Positions 51,282-59,008 of a stretch of DNA of 64,000 bases are shown here, piece by piece. The notes below the pieces were generated by a model. That model had not been told where the DNA came from, made no database searches, and was given only the letters and a program-made list of their open reading frames with translations. The stretch comes from Candidatus Kuenenia stuttgartensis (GTDB taxonomy: Bacteria > Planctomycetota > Planctomycetia > Gemmatales > Gemmataceae). The position numbers and the translations under genes are program-made. Where the stretch lies: assembly GCA_945875585.1 (NCBI GenBank), contig CAMCLK010000001.1:1-64000 (forward strand), read 5' to 3'. The number at the start of each line of letters is the position of its first letter. Position 1 is the stretch's first letter.

Positions 51282-52529
51282 TTACCGGCGCATCAGTACG
51301 AGCAGTGAAACGATAACAGCCAAGACAACTGACACCACGACCGCGATCCAGAGTTTATTTCCGGGAAGGAAACCCTTCCCGGAATCGACTGGGGCTTGGG
51401 GTTCCGGATTGGAAGGCGCTGCCGGGAGGACGGATGTCTTGATGAGTGACCTACTTTGAATGCAAAGGTCGCGAAATTCCGGTAATTGAACCAGCTTTTG
51501 GAAAGGCCCCGATTTTTCCCGCGCCGCGGATACGTGCCCCGCGTCACCCAGCAGTCCCTCGCGTAACGACCGGCGCACCGCTTGCCGGGTGCCTTTAACC
51601 AAACAGTCTCGGCCTGTTTCATCGGCATATTTCAAGTACCAGAGTTCCGGCTCGCCTGGAGCGCGGAGCGGCAGTATCGTTGGTCGGGTGCTTCGCCCCA
51701 ACAGGTCTTCCACAAATTCCCGGCACGAGGCAGGTCGCTGAGCGGGTGTGCCGCTCATGGCTCGGTGAACGGCCCATTCCACGCGTTCGCTGACGATGGG
51801 ATTGCGTGTTCGCACCAACGGTATTTCGTCGTGGACTTTTTTCATCCAAGCGTCCAAAGGGCCGACTCCCTGAAAAGGCGGTTCCCCTGCCAACAGGGCA
51901 TAGAGGGTTGCCCCAAGGCTGTAAATGTCGGCACGCGCATCCGCATCGCGGGCGTTGCGGAACTGTTCTGGAGCCATGAAGTGCGGAGTCCCCAAGCCCC
52001 TTCCCGTTCGGGTAAGGTTCAGGTCGCCTCCTAAGTCCTTGACCAAGCCCATGTCTGTCAGCCGGGCCATTCCTTCGAAGTTCACCAAGATATTGTCGGG
52101 TTTAACGTCGCGGTGAACGATTCCGGTTTTGTGTGCACGGTGCAGTCCTTGTGCTACCTGTGCCACCCAGCGAACGGCATCGATTTCAGGAAGAGGCCCC
52201 TGCCGCTCAATTTTGCGGCTGAGAGTTTCTCCTTCCACAAATTCCATCACCAGATAGGGCAATCCCTCGTGTTCGCCAAAATCCAAGGCGCGCACAATGT
52301 TCGGGTGGGAAATGGAACTGGCGGCACGGAATTCCTGTTCAAAACGTCGCAACAATACTGGATGTCCCAATGCACGCTCGCGCATCAGCTTGATAGCCAC
52401 AACTTGGCCCGTGGCCCTAATTGCGGCTCGGTAAACCGTCCCCATTCCTCCCTCGGCTATTAGGGCTATGAGGTCGTAGGCGCCTAATGGACGAGGAGTG
52501 AAGGCTTGGCTGTTCGGACTTTGTTTCAT
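51282..52529 (-). CDS. Ser/Thr protein kinase with C-terminal membrane anchor
   Basis: A 415-aa Hanks-type kinase. It has the Gly loop AEGGMGTVYRA, Lys47 (VVAIKLMRE), HRDVKPDN with Asp141 and Asn146, and GTPHFMAPEQ. The usual DFG is DMG (Asp159-Met-Gly). After the domain comes a WYLKYADETG segment (about 300 on), seen in planctomycete kinases, and one span near 391-412. The kinase faces the cytoplasm. Its 3' end is 5 bases from the zinc-ribbon gene stop. Confidence 0.88.
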   Translation of the reverse strand: MKQSPNSQAFTPRPLGAYDLIALIAEGGMGTVYRAAIRATGQVVAIKLMRERALGHPVLLRRFEQEFRAASSISHPNIVRALDFGEHEGLPYLVMEFVEGETLSRKIERQGPLPEIDAVRWVAQVAQGLHRAHKTGIVHRDVKPDNILVNFEGMARLTDMGLVKDLGGDLNLTRTGRGLGTPHFMAPEQFRNARDADARADIYSLGATLYALLAGEPPFQGVGPLDAWMKKVHDEIPLVRTRNPIVSERVEWAVHRAMSGTPAQRPASCREFVEDLLGRSTRPTILPLRAPGEPELWYLKYADETGRDCLVKGTRQAVRRSLREGLLGDAGHVSAAREKSGPFQKLVQLPEFRDLCIQSRSLIKTSVLPAAPSNPEPQAPVDSGKGFLPGNKLWIAVVVSVVLAVIVSLLVLMRR

Positions 52530-52797
52530 GGGCAGAGATATCTCCCATCCACCTGCTTACATTATGGTACCAGCGCCTTCAAAACTTGCCACTCGATGAA
52601 ACCAATTCAGCATGAGCAATTGGAAAAGCTGACGCGAACCAACCTTCCCAAGGCACCGGATGGTAAAATGCGCATATGATACCGGCGTGGAAGTGGGTGT
52701 TCGGCTCATTTTTTTAAGACACGCACTGGTTTTATGTGTCATCATTATCTGTGCGCACGCTGATTCATTGTGTATTGAGGAAGGGGACGTTGCATCC

Positions 52798-54063
52798 ATG
52801 AGCTTGCTAGGCAAGATCCTGGCCATCCTCAACCTCTTGACGCTTATTGGCGCCGGGATGTTGAGTACTATGGTCTACGCCCAGCGCCAAAGCTGGACGC
52901 ACACACTATTTCTGGCCAACTTATACCTCGATGGGTTGCCCGTCGACGAGAACGAGGTTGATCGCTCTGGCGCTCCCGTTGCCGAGCGTATTGGCAGCGC
53001 CACGCTGACGGCGATGTTTGGTTCAGCCGATGTGCCAAAAACTCAAGAAGGTTCGGTGCGCGAGGTCGCGCAAGACCTCATTAAGCGTATCAAGGGTGAG
53101 GTCGACCCTGACAAGCAAGCCAACATGGTTCGTGTGTATGCCCAAGCCATCGTCAGTCAACCAGGGGAGTGGGAAGATCTCATTTTAATGATGGAGGCGA
53201 AAGACAACCGTGGTGCGGCTCTTATGGCCTTGGGTTATGTCTGCCGCCCGATCTTCCGCGAACACTTGATGCCAACAGCATTCATCAAAAAAGACCGAAT
53301 CAAGGAACTGATGGGAGATGAGGCTGGTAGTACATCCCTTGCCTCGCCCAATGAATACATTTCGGGTGATACGTTGCTTGCAGACAATGCGGTTTTTGAA
53401 AAGTTGCTCAAATCAGATTCTCCCAAGCGGATTGCCACTTGGGCCATGCTGGCCAAGTTGGATCTTCTTTTTGATTCTGCAGGTATCAGCTTGATGGGTG
53501 CCGATAACAAGCAGGCACAAATTCCAGGATCAGATGGCTCAGCCATTCCACTCGATCCACGGACACGCAAGCTTGTCACAGCTCGACTGTTGACAATTCT
53601 GGGTCTTGCGGGAGATCAGGCAAGCGACAAAATCAATCGCCTCGTATCTGTTGTTGGTCCACGGGCATTCCTTGTCGCCATGGAAGCGGAAGCCGCTGAT
53701 ATGCGCGCCCTGAATACTGAAATTGAATACAGACTGAAGCAGTCGATGGAGCGGTTTGTGGAACGTCACAGTGCCACCATTGAAGAGATTCGCGGTCTTG
53801 ACAGAGAGCACGCACGGTTGCAGACCGATTTGGCAGACATCAAGACGCTCCTTGATAGACAACCCGCCCTGATAGAAGAACGCAAGAAGAATTTGGCTAA
53901 GCTTGAAGCGGACCTGAAGCGCCTAAGGGGTGATTCAGACGGCCTTTTCCAGTCCCTTCAGGCTGGGGCTAAAAACCTGTACCAGAGGCGGCGGGATCTG
54001 CAAGGAATTGTCGAGCACGTGAGCCAGTTGGAAAAACGTGCCCGCGATCTGGAACTGCGCTAA
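52798..54063 (+). CDS. Membrane-anchored coiled-coil protein, cassette gene 1
   Basis: 421 aa; no family recognised. The N-terminal anchor LLGKILAILNLLTLIGAGML is shared in form with the next two genes (GKIL followed by a span). The middle part is soluble and mixed alpha/beta. The C-terminal 120 aa are coiled coil (HSATIEEIRGLDREHARLQ, ALIEERKKNLAKLEADLK). The start at 52798 has AAGGGG upstream; the longer frame to 52660 looks non-coding. The bulk would lie outside the inner membrane. Confidence 0.72.
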   Translation: MSLLGKILAILNLLTLIGAGMLSTMVYAQRQSWTHTLFLANLYLDGLPVDENEVDRSGAPVAERIGSATLTAMFGSADVPKTQEGSVREVAQDLIKRIKGEVDPDKQANMVRVYAQAIVSQPGEWEDLILMMEAKDNRGAALMALGYVCRPIFREHLMPTAFIKKDRIKELMGDEAGSTSLASPNEYISGDTLLADNAVFEKLLKSDSPKRIATWAMLAKLDLLFDSAGISLMGADNKQAQIPGSDGSAIPLDPRTRKLVTARLLTILGLAGDQASDKINRLVSVVGPRAFLVAMEAEAADMRALNTEIEYRLKQSMERFVERHSATIEEIRGLDREHARLQTDLADIKTLLDRQPALIEERKKNLAKLEADLKRLRGDSDGLFQSLQAGAKNLYQRRRDLQGIVEHVSQLEKRARDLELR

Positions 54064-54088
54064 ACACCGTGTGTAGGGAACGAATCCA

Positions 54089-54793
54089 ATGACCAGACTT
54101 GGCAAAATTCTCGTTGTCTGTCACACGTTGCTGTGCCTCATGTTTGCCACGGCAGGCGTGGTGCTCAACAGCACAAGGCCACCGTATGCAGATCAAGCCA
54201 AGCAAAAGGTTGATGAAGTCGCATTCATGCGCAAATCGTTGCGCTTGGATGACTCCCTGGCGAGGTTGATGAAGGCGCGCCTTTCGGTAGATTCCCTTGG
54301 CAAAGATTGGCTCAACGCAGAAGCAGTTTATGCCGAACGGTCCCAGCAAGCTCTCGATGCCGAGCTCCCGAATACCATTGTCGAGGTGAAGCGCGACGAA
54401 AAGAACGGGCTGGCAATTGATGACGCCAAGCAGCGGTTTGTGCCGGAATTCAAAACCATCCCGCAGGTCGGCGTGAAAATGTATCGGGAAAAGCTACTCC
54501 CTGCTGACGGTGTTGCCGTTGAAGAAGCTCAGCAGCAGTTTCAAGAAAAGAAAAAGGAAGCACTGCTTTTGACGGAAAAAGCGTCAGGAACTGATGGCAA
54601 GGGCGGAGTCACGGCAGAGATTATCGGTGAAAACGAGAAAATTTCGCAGATGAAACTGGAAAAAGGTGTTTACGAAGCGGATCTGGCGATCGCCTCCCAA
54701 GATATTGATCGGGTCAAAGCCCGCTTGTCTTATGTCATTGGTTACCTCAAGTCTCTTGAGCGTTTTCTGCAAATCCCACCCACTGCCAATTGA
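54089..54793 (+). CDS. Membrane-anchored helical protein, cassette gene 2
   Basis: 234 aa; no family recognised. The N-terminus MTRLGKILVVCHTLLCLMFA is a span of the same type as in gene 1, followed by a helical region with many Lys, Asp and Glu residues (LARLMKARLSVDSLGKDWLN) and a Gln-rich stretch VAVEEAQQQFQEKKKEALLL. 25 bases after gene 1, with GGGAA upstream. Confidence 0.7.
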   Translation: MTRLGKILVVCHTLLCLMFATAGVVLNSTRPPYADQAKQKVDEVAFMRKSLRLDDSLARLMKARLSVDSLGKDWLNAEAVYAERSQQALDAELPNTIVEVKRDEKNGLAIDDAKQRFVPEFKTIPQVGVKMYREKLLPADGVAVEEAQQQFQEKKKEALLLTEKASGTDGKGGVTAEIIGENEKISQMKLEKGVYEADLAIASQDIDRVKARLSYVIGYLKSLERFLQIPPTAN

Positions 54794-54941
54794 TTGGCAG
54801 CCGGCTAGCGGCATAAGATTCACTTGACACGGTCGTAACCTTCGGGCATAGCCCCTCCTCACTGGGAGCGAGCTCTGCGTGCACCTCCATGTTCCATATG
54901 GATGAGGGCATGGGGCTGCGAGCCGACCCGAGGACCTGATC
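54794..54941 (+). promoter_or_regulatory. Possible internal promoter before cassette gene 3
   Basis: The 148-base gap holds TTGACA at 54822-54827, 17 bases, then CATAGC. The -10 is weak. Genes 3 and 4 may therefore have extra expression beyond any read-through. Confidence 0.3.
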
Positions 54942-55889
54942 ATGACAACGTTCGGCAAGATTTTGGCATTCCTGACGCTCCTTATGAGTGGAGCCCTTGG
55001 ATTTATGGCGCTGTCGCTGCATGCGTTGTCAACGCAGCGCAACGAAGAACTGCGGGTGGCCCGCAAGACGTTCGAAGCCAATCAGGCGAATGTCGTGGCT
55101 TATCTCAAAGAAAAAGAAGGATTCGCTCAGGAGCGTAGCAACCTGGAGCGGGACCGTACCGATCTGAAGACCAAGATGGAGAAAATGGAGTTCATCCAGA
55201 AAAACGCGGCGGAAGAAGTGCCCAAACTTCAGTCTCTGCTGCGCCTCACAGCCGACAAGGTTCAGGTACTGACGGCTGAGAAGATTCAGTTACTGGCCGA
55301 AAAGAAGAACCTCGAGACCATGGGCAAATCGTCTGTCATGGAGAAGAATTCCGAAAAGAACTCGAAGGAAATTGCTGAGAAGGATTCCGTTACCCGCTCG
55401 GGCGAACTCGAAAAAGTGCGCATGGATCTTGAAGAGGCCATTAAGTCTCGTCAAGAAATGTTCAATGACCGCACCAAGATGTTCGAGCTGAAAACCCAAG
55501 CCGAGATTCAAGTGATCGCCTTGAAAAACAGGTCTGGCGATATGGAAAAGGAAATCAAGCGCCTCACCTTGGAAAACAAAAGAATCAAGGATTCAGGTGG
55601 TTCTGACAAGACTGTCACGACCGCGGGTGGCAAGCGCAACCCGCCCGGCACACCGCTTGAAGGCAAGGTTCTGCGCGCAGACGCCAGTGGCCTTGTGCAG
55701 ATTTCTCTGGGAAGTGATTTTGGATTAGAGCGGGGCCACACGCTGGAACTCTTCCGCTTGAGCCCGCCCAAGTACATTGGCGTGGTCAAGGTGATTGAAG
55801 TGAACTCCAAGGACGCGGTCGCCCAACCTGTGGGTGCTCTCAACGATCGTCCTCTTGCAGGTGACTCTGTCGCCAGCCAGATCAAGTAA
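54942..55889 (+). CDS. Membrane-anchored coiled-coil protein with C-terminal beta domain, cassette gene 3
   Basis: 315 aa. The anchor TTFGKILAFLTLLMSGALGF is of the same pattern. A long coiled coil follows (about 30-215, ERSNLERDRTDLKTKMEKME, KEIAEKDSVTRSGELEKVRM). The C-terminal domain (about 235-315: PLEGKVLRADASGLVQISLG, DFGLERGHTLELFRL, PPKYIGVVKVIEV, ALNDRPLAGDSVASQ) looks like a small SH3-like or BON-like barrel seen in other planctomycete proteins. Role unknown. Confidence 0.72.
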   Translation: MTTFGKILAFLTLLMSGALGFMALSLHALSTQRNEELRVARKTFEANQANVVAYLKEKEGFAQERSNLERDRTDLKTKMEKMEFIQKNAAEEVPKLQSLLRLTADKVQVLTAEKIQLLAEKKNLETMGKSSVMEKNSEKNSKEIAEKDSVTRSGELEKVRMDLEEAIKSRQEMFNDRTKMFELKTQAEIQVIALKNRSGDMEKEIKRLTLENKRIKDSGGSDKTVTTAGGKRNPPGTPLEGKVLRADASGLVQISLGSDFGLERGHTLELFRLSPPKYIGVVKVIEVNSKDAVAQPVGALNDRPLAGDSVASQIK

Positions 55890-55938
55890 CCAACACGCGG
55901 TCGCATCAATCCATCATTCAGTCGCAAGGAATACGACA

Positions 55939-56160
55939 ATGGCCAAGAAACGCACACCCGCTGACGACCAGCCTGTTTCCGATGTTTACGTAGGTTTGCT
56001 TGCTATTTCGCTGTTGGCCCAGATCGTGGGCATTGTATTTCTGGTGCTTGATTACAACGCACTGAAAAGCTCGCCATTGCCCAAGCTTGAAAAATTCACC
56101 TGGAGCGCTTCCGCGGCAGCCCCTGCCGGTGGCCAACCACAAACTGCCCCCGGCAACTGA
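55939..56160 (+). CDS. Small single-span membrane protein, cassette gene 4
   Basis: 73 aa with one hydrophobic span (about 16-38, VYVGLLAISLLAQIVGIVFL) and a Pro/Ala-rich tail. AAGGA lies 8 bases before the ATG. It has no GKIL start, unlike the first three, and its start is about 50 bases after the gene 3 stop. Confidence 0.65.
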   Translation: MAKKRTPADDQPVSDVYVGLLAISLLAQIVGIVFLVLDYNALKSSPLPKLEKFTWSASAAAPAGGQPQTAPGN

Positions 56161-56266
56161 TAGTTCGGGAGCTTCTTCCGCCTCGAATAGTTTTCGGCAA
56201 TCTTCCGGCTACTTCCTGAGCCTGTGCTAAACTGCATTGAGCCAAGGAATAGAGGAGCCGGGATTC

Positions 56267-57355
56267 ATGGAACGTGTACTGGTCGCCATGAGCGGCGGGG
56301 TTGACAGCTCTGTTGCTGCCTGGATGGTCCGTGAGCAAGGCTACCAGCCCGTTGGCCTGTTTATGCGAACAGGAACATCCCAGCCCGAGGGGCGTGGCAA
56401 CGAACGTAAAAAGGGGTGTTGCAGCGCTGCCGATGCCGCCGACGCCCGTCGTGTGGCCGACATGCTGGACATTCCCTTCCACGCCATCGACTTTGAAGCA
56501 GAGTTCACTCGGATCATCGATTATTTTGCCGACGAATATCTACGCGGCCGTACCCCTAATCCATGCGTGGTTTGCAACAACTGGCTTAAATTCGGCCAAT
56601 TGATGGCCTTTGCCGATGGAATTGGCGCCCGCCATGTCGTCACTGGCCACTATGCCCGGATAGATCGTGGAGTTGATGGGACTGCCCGGCTTCGCCGCGG
56701 GCTGGATCCTGGCAAAGATCAATCCTATGTGCTGCACGGCCTCAAGCGCGCTGTGCTCGATCGTGTTCTTTTCCCGTTGGGCGATTTGCCCAAAGACTCG
56801 GTCCGTGAAAAAGCCCGCGATCTGGGCTTGCCCGTTTCAGATAAGCCAGACAGCGTTGAAATCTGCTTTGTTCCCGACCAAGACCATGTGGGGCTGGTTC
56901 GCCGCTTGAGGCCCGGAGAATCGGTTCCTGGGCGCCTTGTCACGCCCGATGGCGAAGTGGTTGGTACACACGACGGCCTCGAACGCTTCACCATCGGACA
57001 ACGCAAGGGACTTGGTTTGGGAGGGGGCAAGCCCCGGTATGTGTTGGGAATGGTCCCAGCGACGGGCGATGTGGTCGTGGGTGACAAGGCAGAAATGGCG
57101 ACAAGCGGGTTGCGTGCTGGTGGATTCAACTGGTTGATCGATGCCCCGCCGGAAGGTATTCGATGTCTGGCACAAATCAGGTACCGGCACCAACCGGTCT
57201 CGGCCTTAGCGCGATGCGTAGGTCAGACGGGTGAAATAGAAGTTTTGTTTGATACGCCACAGGGAGGCGTGGCACCTGGCCAGGCGGTCGTCCTATACGA
57301 AGGCGACCGTGTCCTGGGAGGCGGATGGATCGAGTCGGCATTGCTGGCCGAATGA
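56267..57355 (+). CDS. mnmA: tRNA-specific 2-thiouridylase MnmA
   Basis: Adds sulfur to U34 of tRNA Lys, Glu and Gln. It has 362 aa, with the PP-loop VAMSGGVDSSVAA (7-17), the catalytic Cys103 in NPCVVCNNWLKFG and Cys200 in SVEICFVPD, and the ligand-binding FTIGQRKGLGLG. ATG 56267 has GAGGAG about 9 bases upstream. It points towards the endonuclease III-like gene and ends 10 bases from it. Confidence 0.95.
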   Translation: MERVLVAMSGGVDSSVAAWMVREQGYQPVGLFMRTGTSQPEGRGNERKKGCCSAADAADARRVADMLDIPFHAIDFEAEFTRIIDYFADEYLRGRTPNPCVVCNNWLKFGQLMAFADGIGARHVVTGHYARIDRGVDGTARLRRGLDPGKDQSYVLHGLKRAVLDRVLFPLGDLPKDSVREKARDLGLPVSDKPDSVEICFVPDQDHVGLVRRLRPGESVPGRLVTPDGEVVGTHDGLERFTIGQRKGLGLGGGKPRYVLGMVPATGDVVVGDKAEMATSGLRAGGFNWLIDAPPEGIRCLAQIRYRHQPVSALARCVGQTGEIEVLFDTPQGGVAPGQAVVLYEGDRVLGGGWIESALLAE

Positions 57356-57365
57356 TCTGGAATGC

Positions 57366-58076
57366 TTATTTGGGTTTGCGTACCCGTGGAGCCGAAGGCG
57401 CCCGGACAGATGGGCAGTCGGCTGCCAATGGGCATGTGCCACATGCAGGATTGCGATCGTGACAAAAATCCAAGGCAATGCGACTCAATTGATCGGTAAA
57501 ATCAACTCCGTGGTTTTTTTCCACCTGTTCATCTAGGCTGGCGCGGGCTTCAACAGCGTTTTCGACAGTGGCATCAAGAAGGCCAAGCCGCTTCAGGCAG
57601 CGCATCATAGGTGCATCGACAGGTACTGTGTGGGCCCGCAAGCTCCGCTGGGAAATCCAAGCCAAGGTGAAATCGGATATGCCTTTGGCATTTTCAAGTT
57701 GCTTGGCGGCACCCTTTACCCCTTTTTTCTGAAGGGACTCAAGGTCGAATCCGTAGGTGGATTCAAAATGTTCCTGCAGGAACGAAATCATCCGTTCGGC
57801 CCGAGCGCGCGGATTTGTCAGCCCTGCCAAGGCTTCAGCCACTTCGCGGGGCGACGATACACGCATTTCGTTCCAGTCGAAAAATCGTGATTGAAGCTGC
57901 CGAAAAACAACTTCTGCTTTTTCTTGGGACGATTCTTCCCGGCAGATTGCAAAAAGAAGGTGCTCCATGACCGTCCATTCTTGGGCGGGTTCTGAAGCAG
58001 GATCAGCAACAACCTCTGCTGCCTTGCGAGAAAGCACCTGACTGATCAGTTTCTGTCGGACCACGGTTAATGGCAT
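57366..58076 (-). CDS. Endonuclease III-like HhH-GPD protein without the catalytic lysine
   Basis: 236 aa; a DNA-glycosylase-fold protein. The Fe-S cluster motif C-x6-C-x2-C-x5-C is intact (FCHDRNPACGTCPLAADC). The HhH segment is AKGISDFTLAWIS, where endonuclease III has GVGRKTA, so the Lys of the AP-lyase reaction is replaced. The conserved Asp remains in VPVDAPMMRCLKRLGL. It may be a monofunctional glycosylase or a DNA-binding protein. It follows rbfA by 80 bases. Confidence 0.78.
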   Translation of the reverse strand: MPLTVVRQKLISQVLSRKAAEVVADPASEPAQEWTVMEHLLFAICREESSQEKAEVVFRQLQSRFFDWNEMRVSSPREVAEALAGLTNPRARAERMISFLQEHFESTYGFDLESLQKKGVKGAAKQLENAKGISDFTLAWISQRSLRAHTVPVDAPMMRCLKRLGLLDATVENAVEARASLDEQVEKNHGVDFTDQLSRIALDFCHDRNPACGTCPLAADCPSVRAPSAPRVRKPK

Positions 58077-58156
58077 GTTGGCACTACTCCCTCATTGCCT
58101 TCCCCTGAATGAACAACCGGTTCCACCGGAAGTCATGGATTAGGCCTTAACTCATC

Positions 58157-58657
58157 TTATCGTTTCGATTCCGAGTCTCCCTCTTCGATCCCATCCTTTT
58201 CAGGTTGGTCGTCGTTCGATTCTTCCTCGGTGTCGTCTTCTTCATCCCCCTCGATGTCATCGGCATCGATTTCTTCTGCCATGGCAGAGTCATCGGGGGG
58301 CTGGTCTTTGGCGTTCCGGCCCAGTGCTTCGCTGATCAACCGGCTGATTTCAATGCTTTGCTTGATGCCATCGTCGAACACAAAGCGAAGGACAGGGGTG
58401 TAGCGCGTGCGCATCCGGTCGCCCAGTTGTGACTGGATAAAACCTGCGGCGTGCTGAAGGCCAACCATGGCCTTCCGTTGTTGGGCAGGCGTGCCCATGA
58501 TGGAAACATAGACCTTCGCATGCTGGAGGTCCGCTGCCACTTCAACCCGAGTCACTGTTACCAGATGAACGCGGGGGTCGCTGATTTTGAACAGAATCGT
58601 TTCACTGGCAACTTCGCGGATAATAGCCGCCACGCGCGCCACGCGGTGATGTTTCAT
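58157..58657 (-). CDS. rbfA: Ribosome-binding factor A
   Basis: Assists 30S maturation by binding the 16S rRNA 5' helix. It has 166 aa. KHHRVARVAAIIREVASE, SDPRVHLVTVTRVEVAADL and HAKVYVSIMG are typical. The last 50 residues are an unusual acidic tail rich in Asp and Glu (EIDADDIEGDEEDDTEEESN). ATG 58657 has GGGAGG 5 bases upstream. It sits last in the nusA-infB-ylxP-rbfA operon. Confidence 0.9.
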   Translation of the reverse strand: MKHHRVARVAAIIREVASETILFKISDPRVHLVTVTRVEVAADLQHAKVYVSIMGTPAQQRKAMVGLQHAAGFIQSQLGDRMRTRYTPVLRFVFDDGIKQSIEISRLISEALGRNAKDQPPDDSAMAEEIDADDIEGDEEDDTEEESNDDQPEKDGIEEGDSESKR

Positions 58658-58691
58658 GACAGCCTCCCGAAGAATCGGCACACGGCCAGAT

Positions 58692-58985
58692 TCATGAATC
58701 CATTGTACGCACGTCCACTTCCATACCCAAAAATTCCGCAACAGGGTGGGAGCGCAACGCGCCTACTACTTGGTCTAACACATTCTGGGCGTGGGAATGA
58801 TCGTTGCTGACGACGGCGAATCCCAAAACCGCCACACGATGATCTTCGAGAGAATCGACTTCCGCAGCCGCTACCCCGAAACTTTGGTGCATTCGCTCCT
58901 TGATACTGCGAACCACCTGTCTTTTGTCTTTCAGACTCCGTGATTCGCGTATCAGAAGTCGCACCTTCAGAGCTCCCACAACCAT
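58692..58985 (-). CDS. YlxP-like protein (DUF503)
   Basis: 97 aa. VVGALKVRLLIRESRSLKDK, RQVVRSIKERMHQSFGVAAA and DHRVAVLGFAVVSND match DUF503/YlxP, which lies between infB and rbfA in many bacteria; function not settled. The ATG at 58985 has GGAG 7 bases upstream. Confidence 0.88.
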   Translation of the reverse strand: MVVGALKVRLLIRESRSLKDKRQVVRSIKERMHQSFGVAAAEVDSLEDHRVAVLGFAVVSNDHSHAQNVLDQVVGALRSHPVAEFLGMEVDVRTMDS

Positions 58986-59008
58986 TGGGACACTCCACAC
59001 TCTTGATG

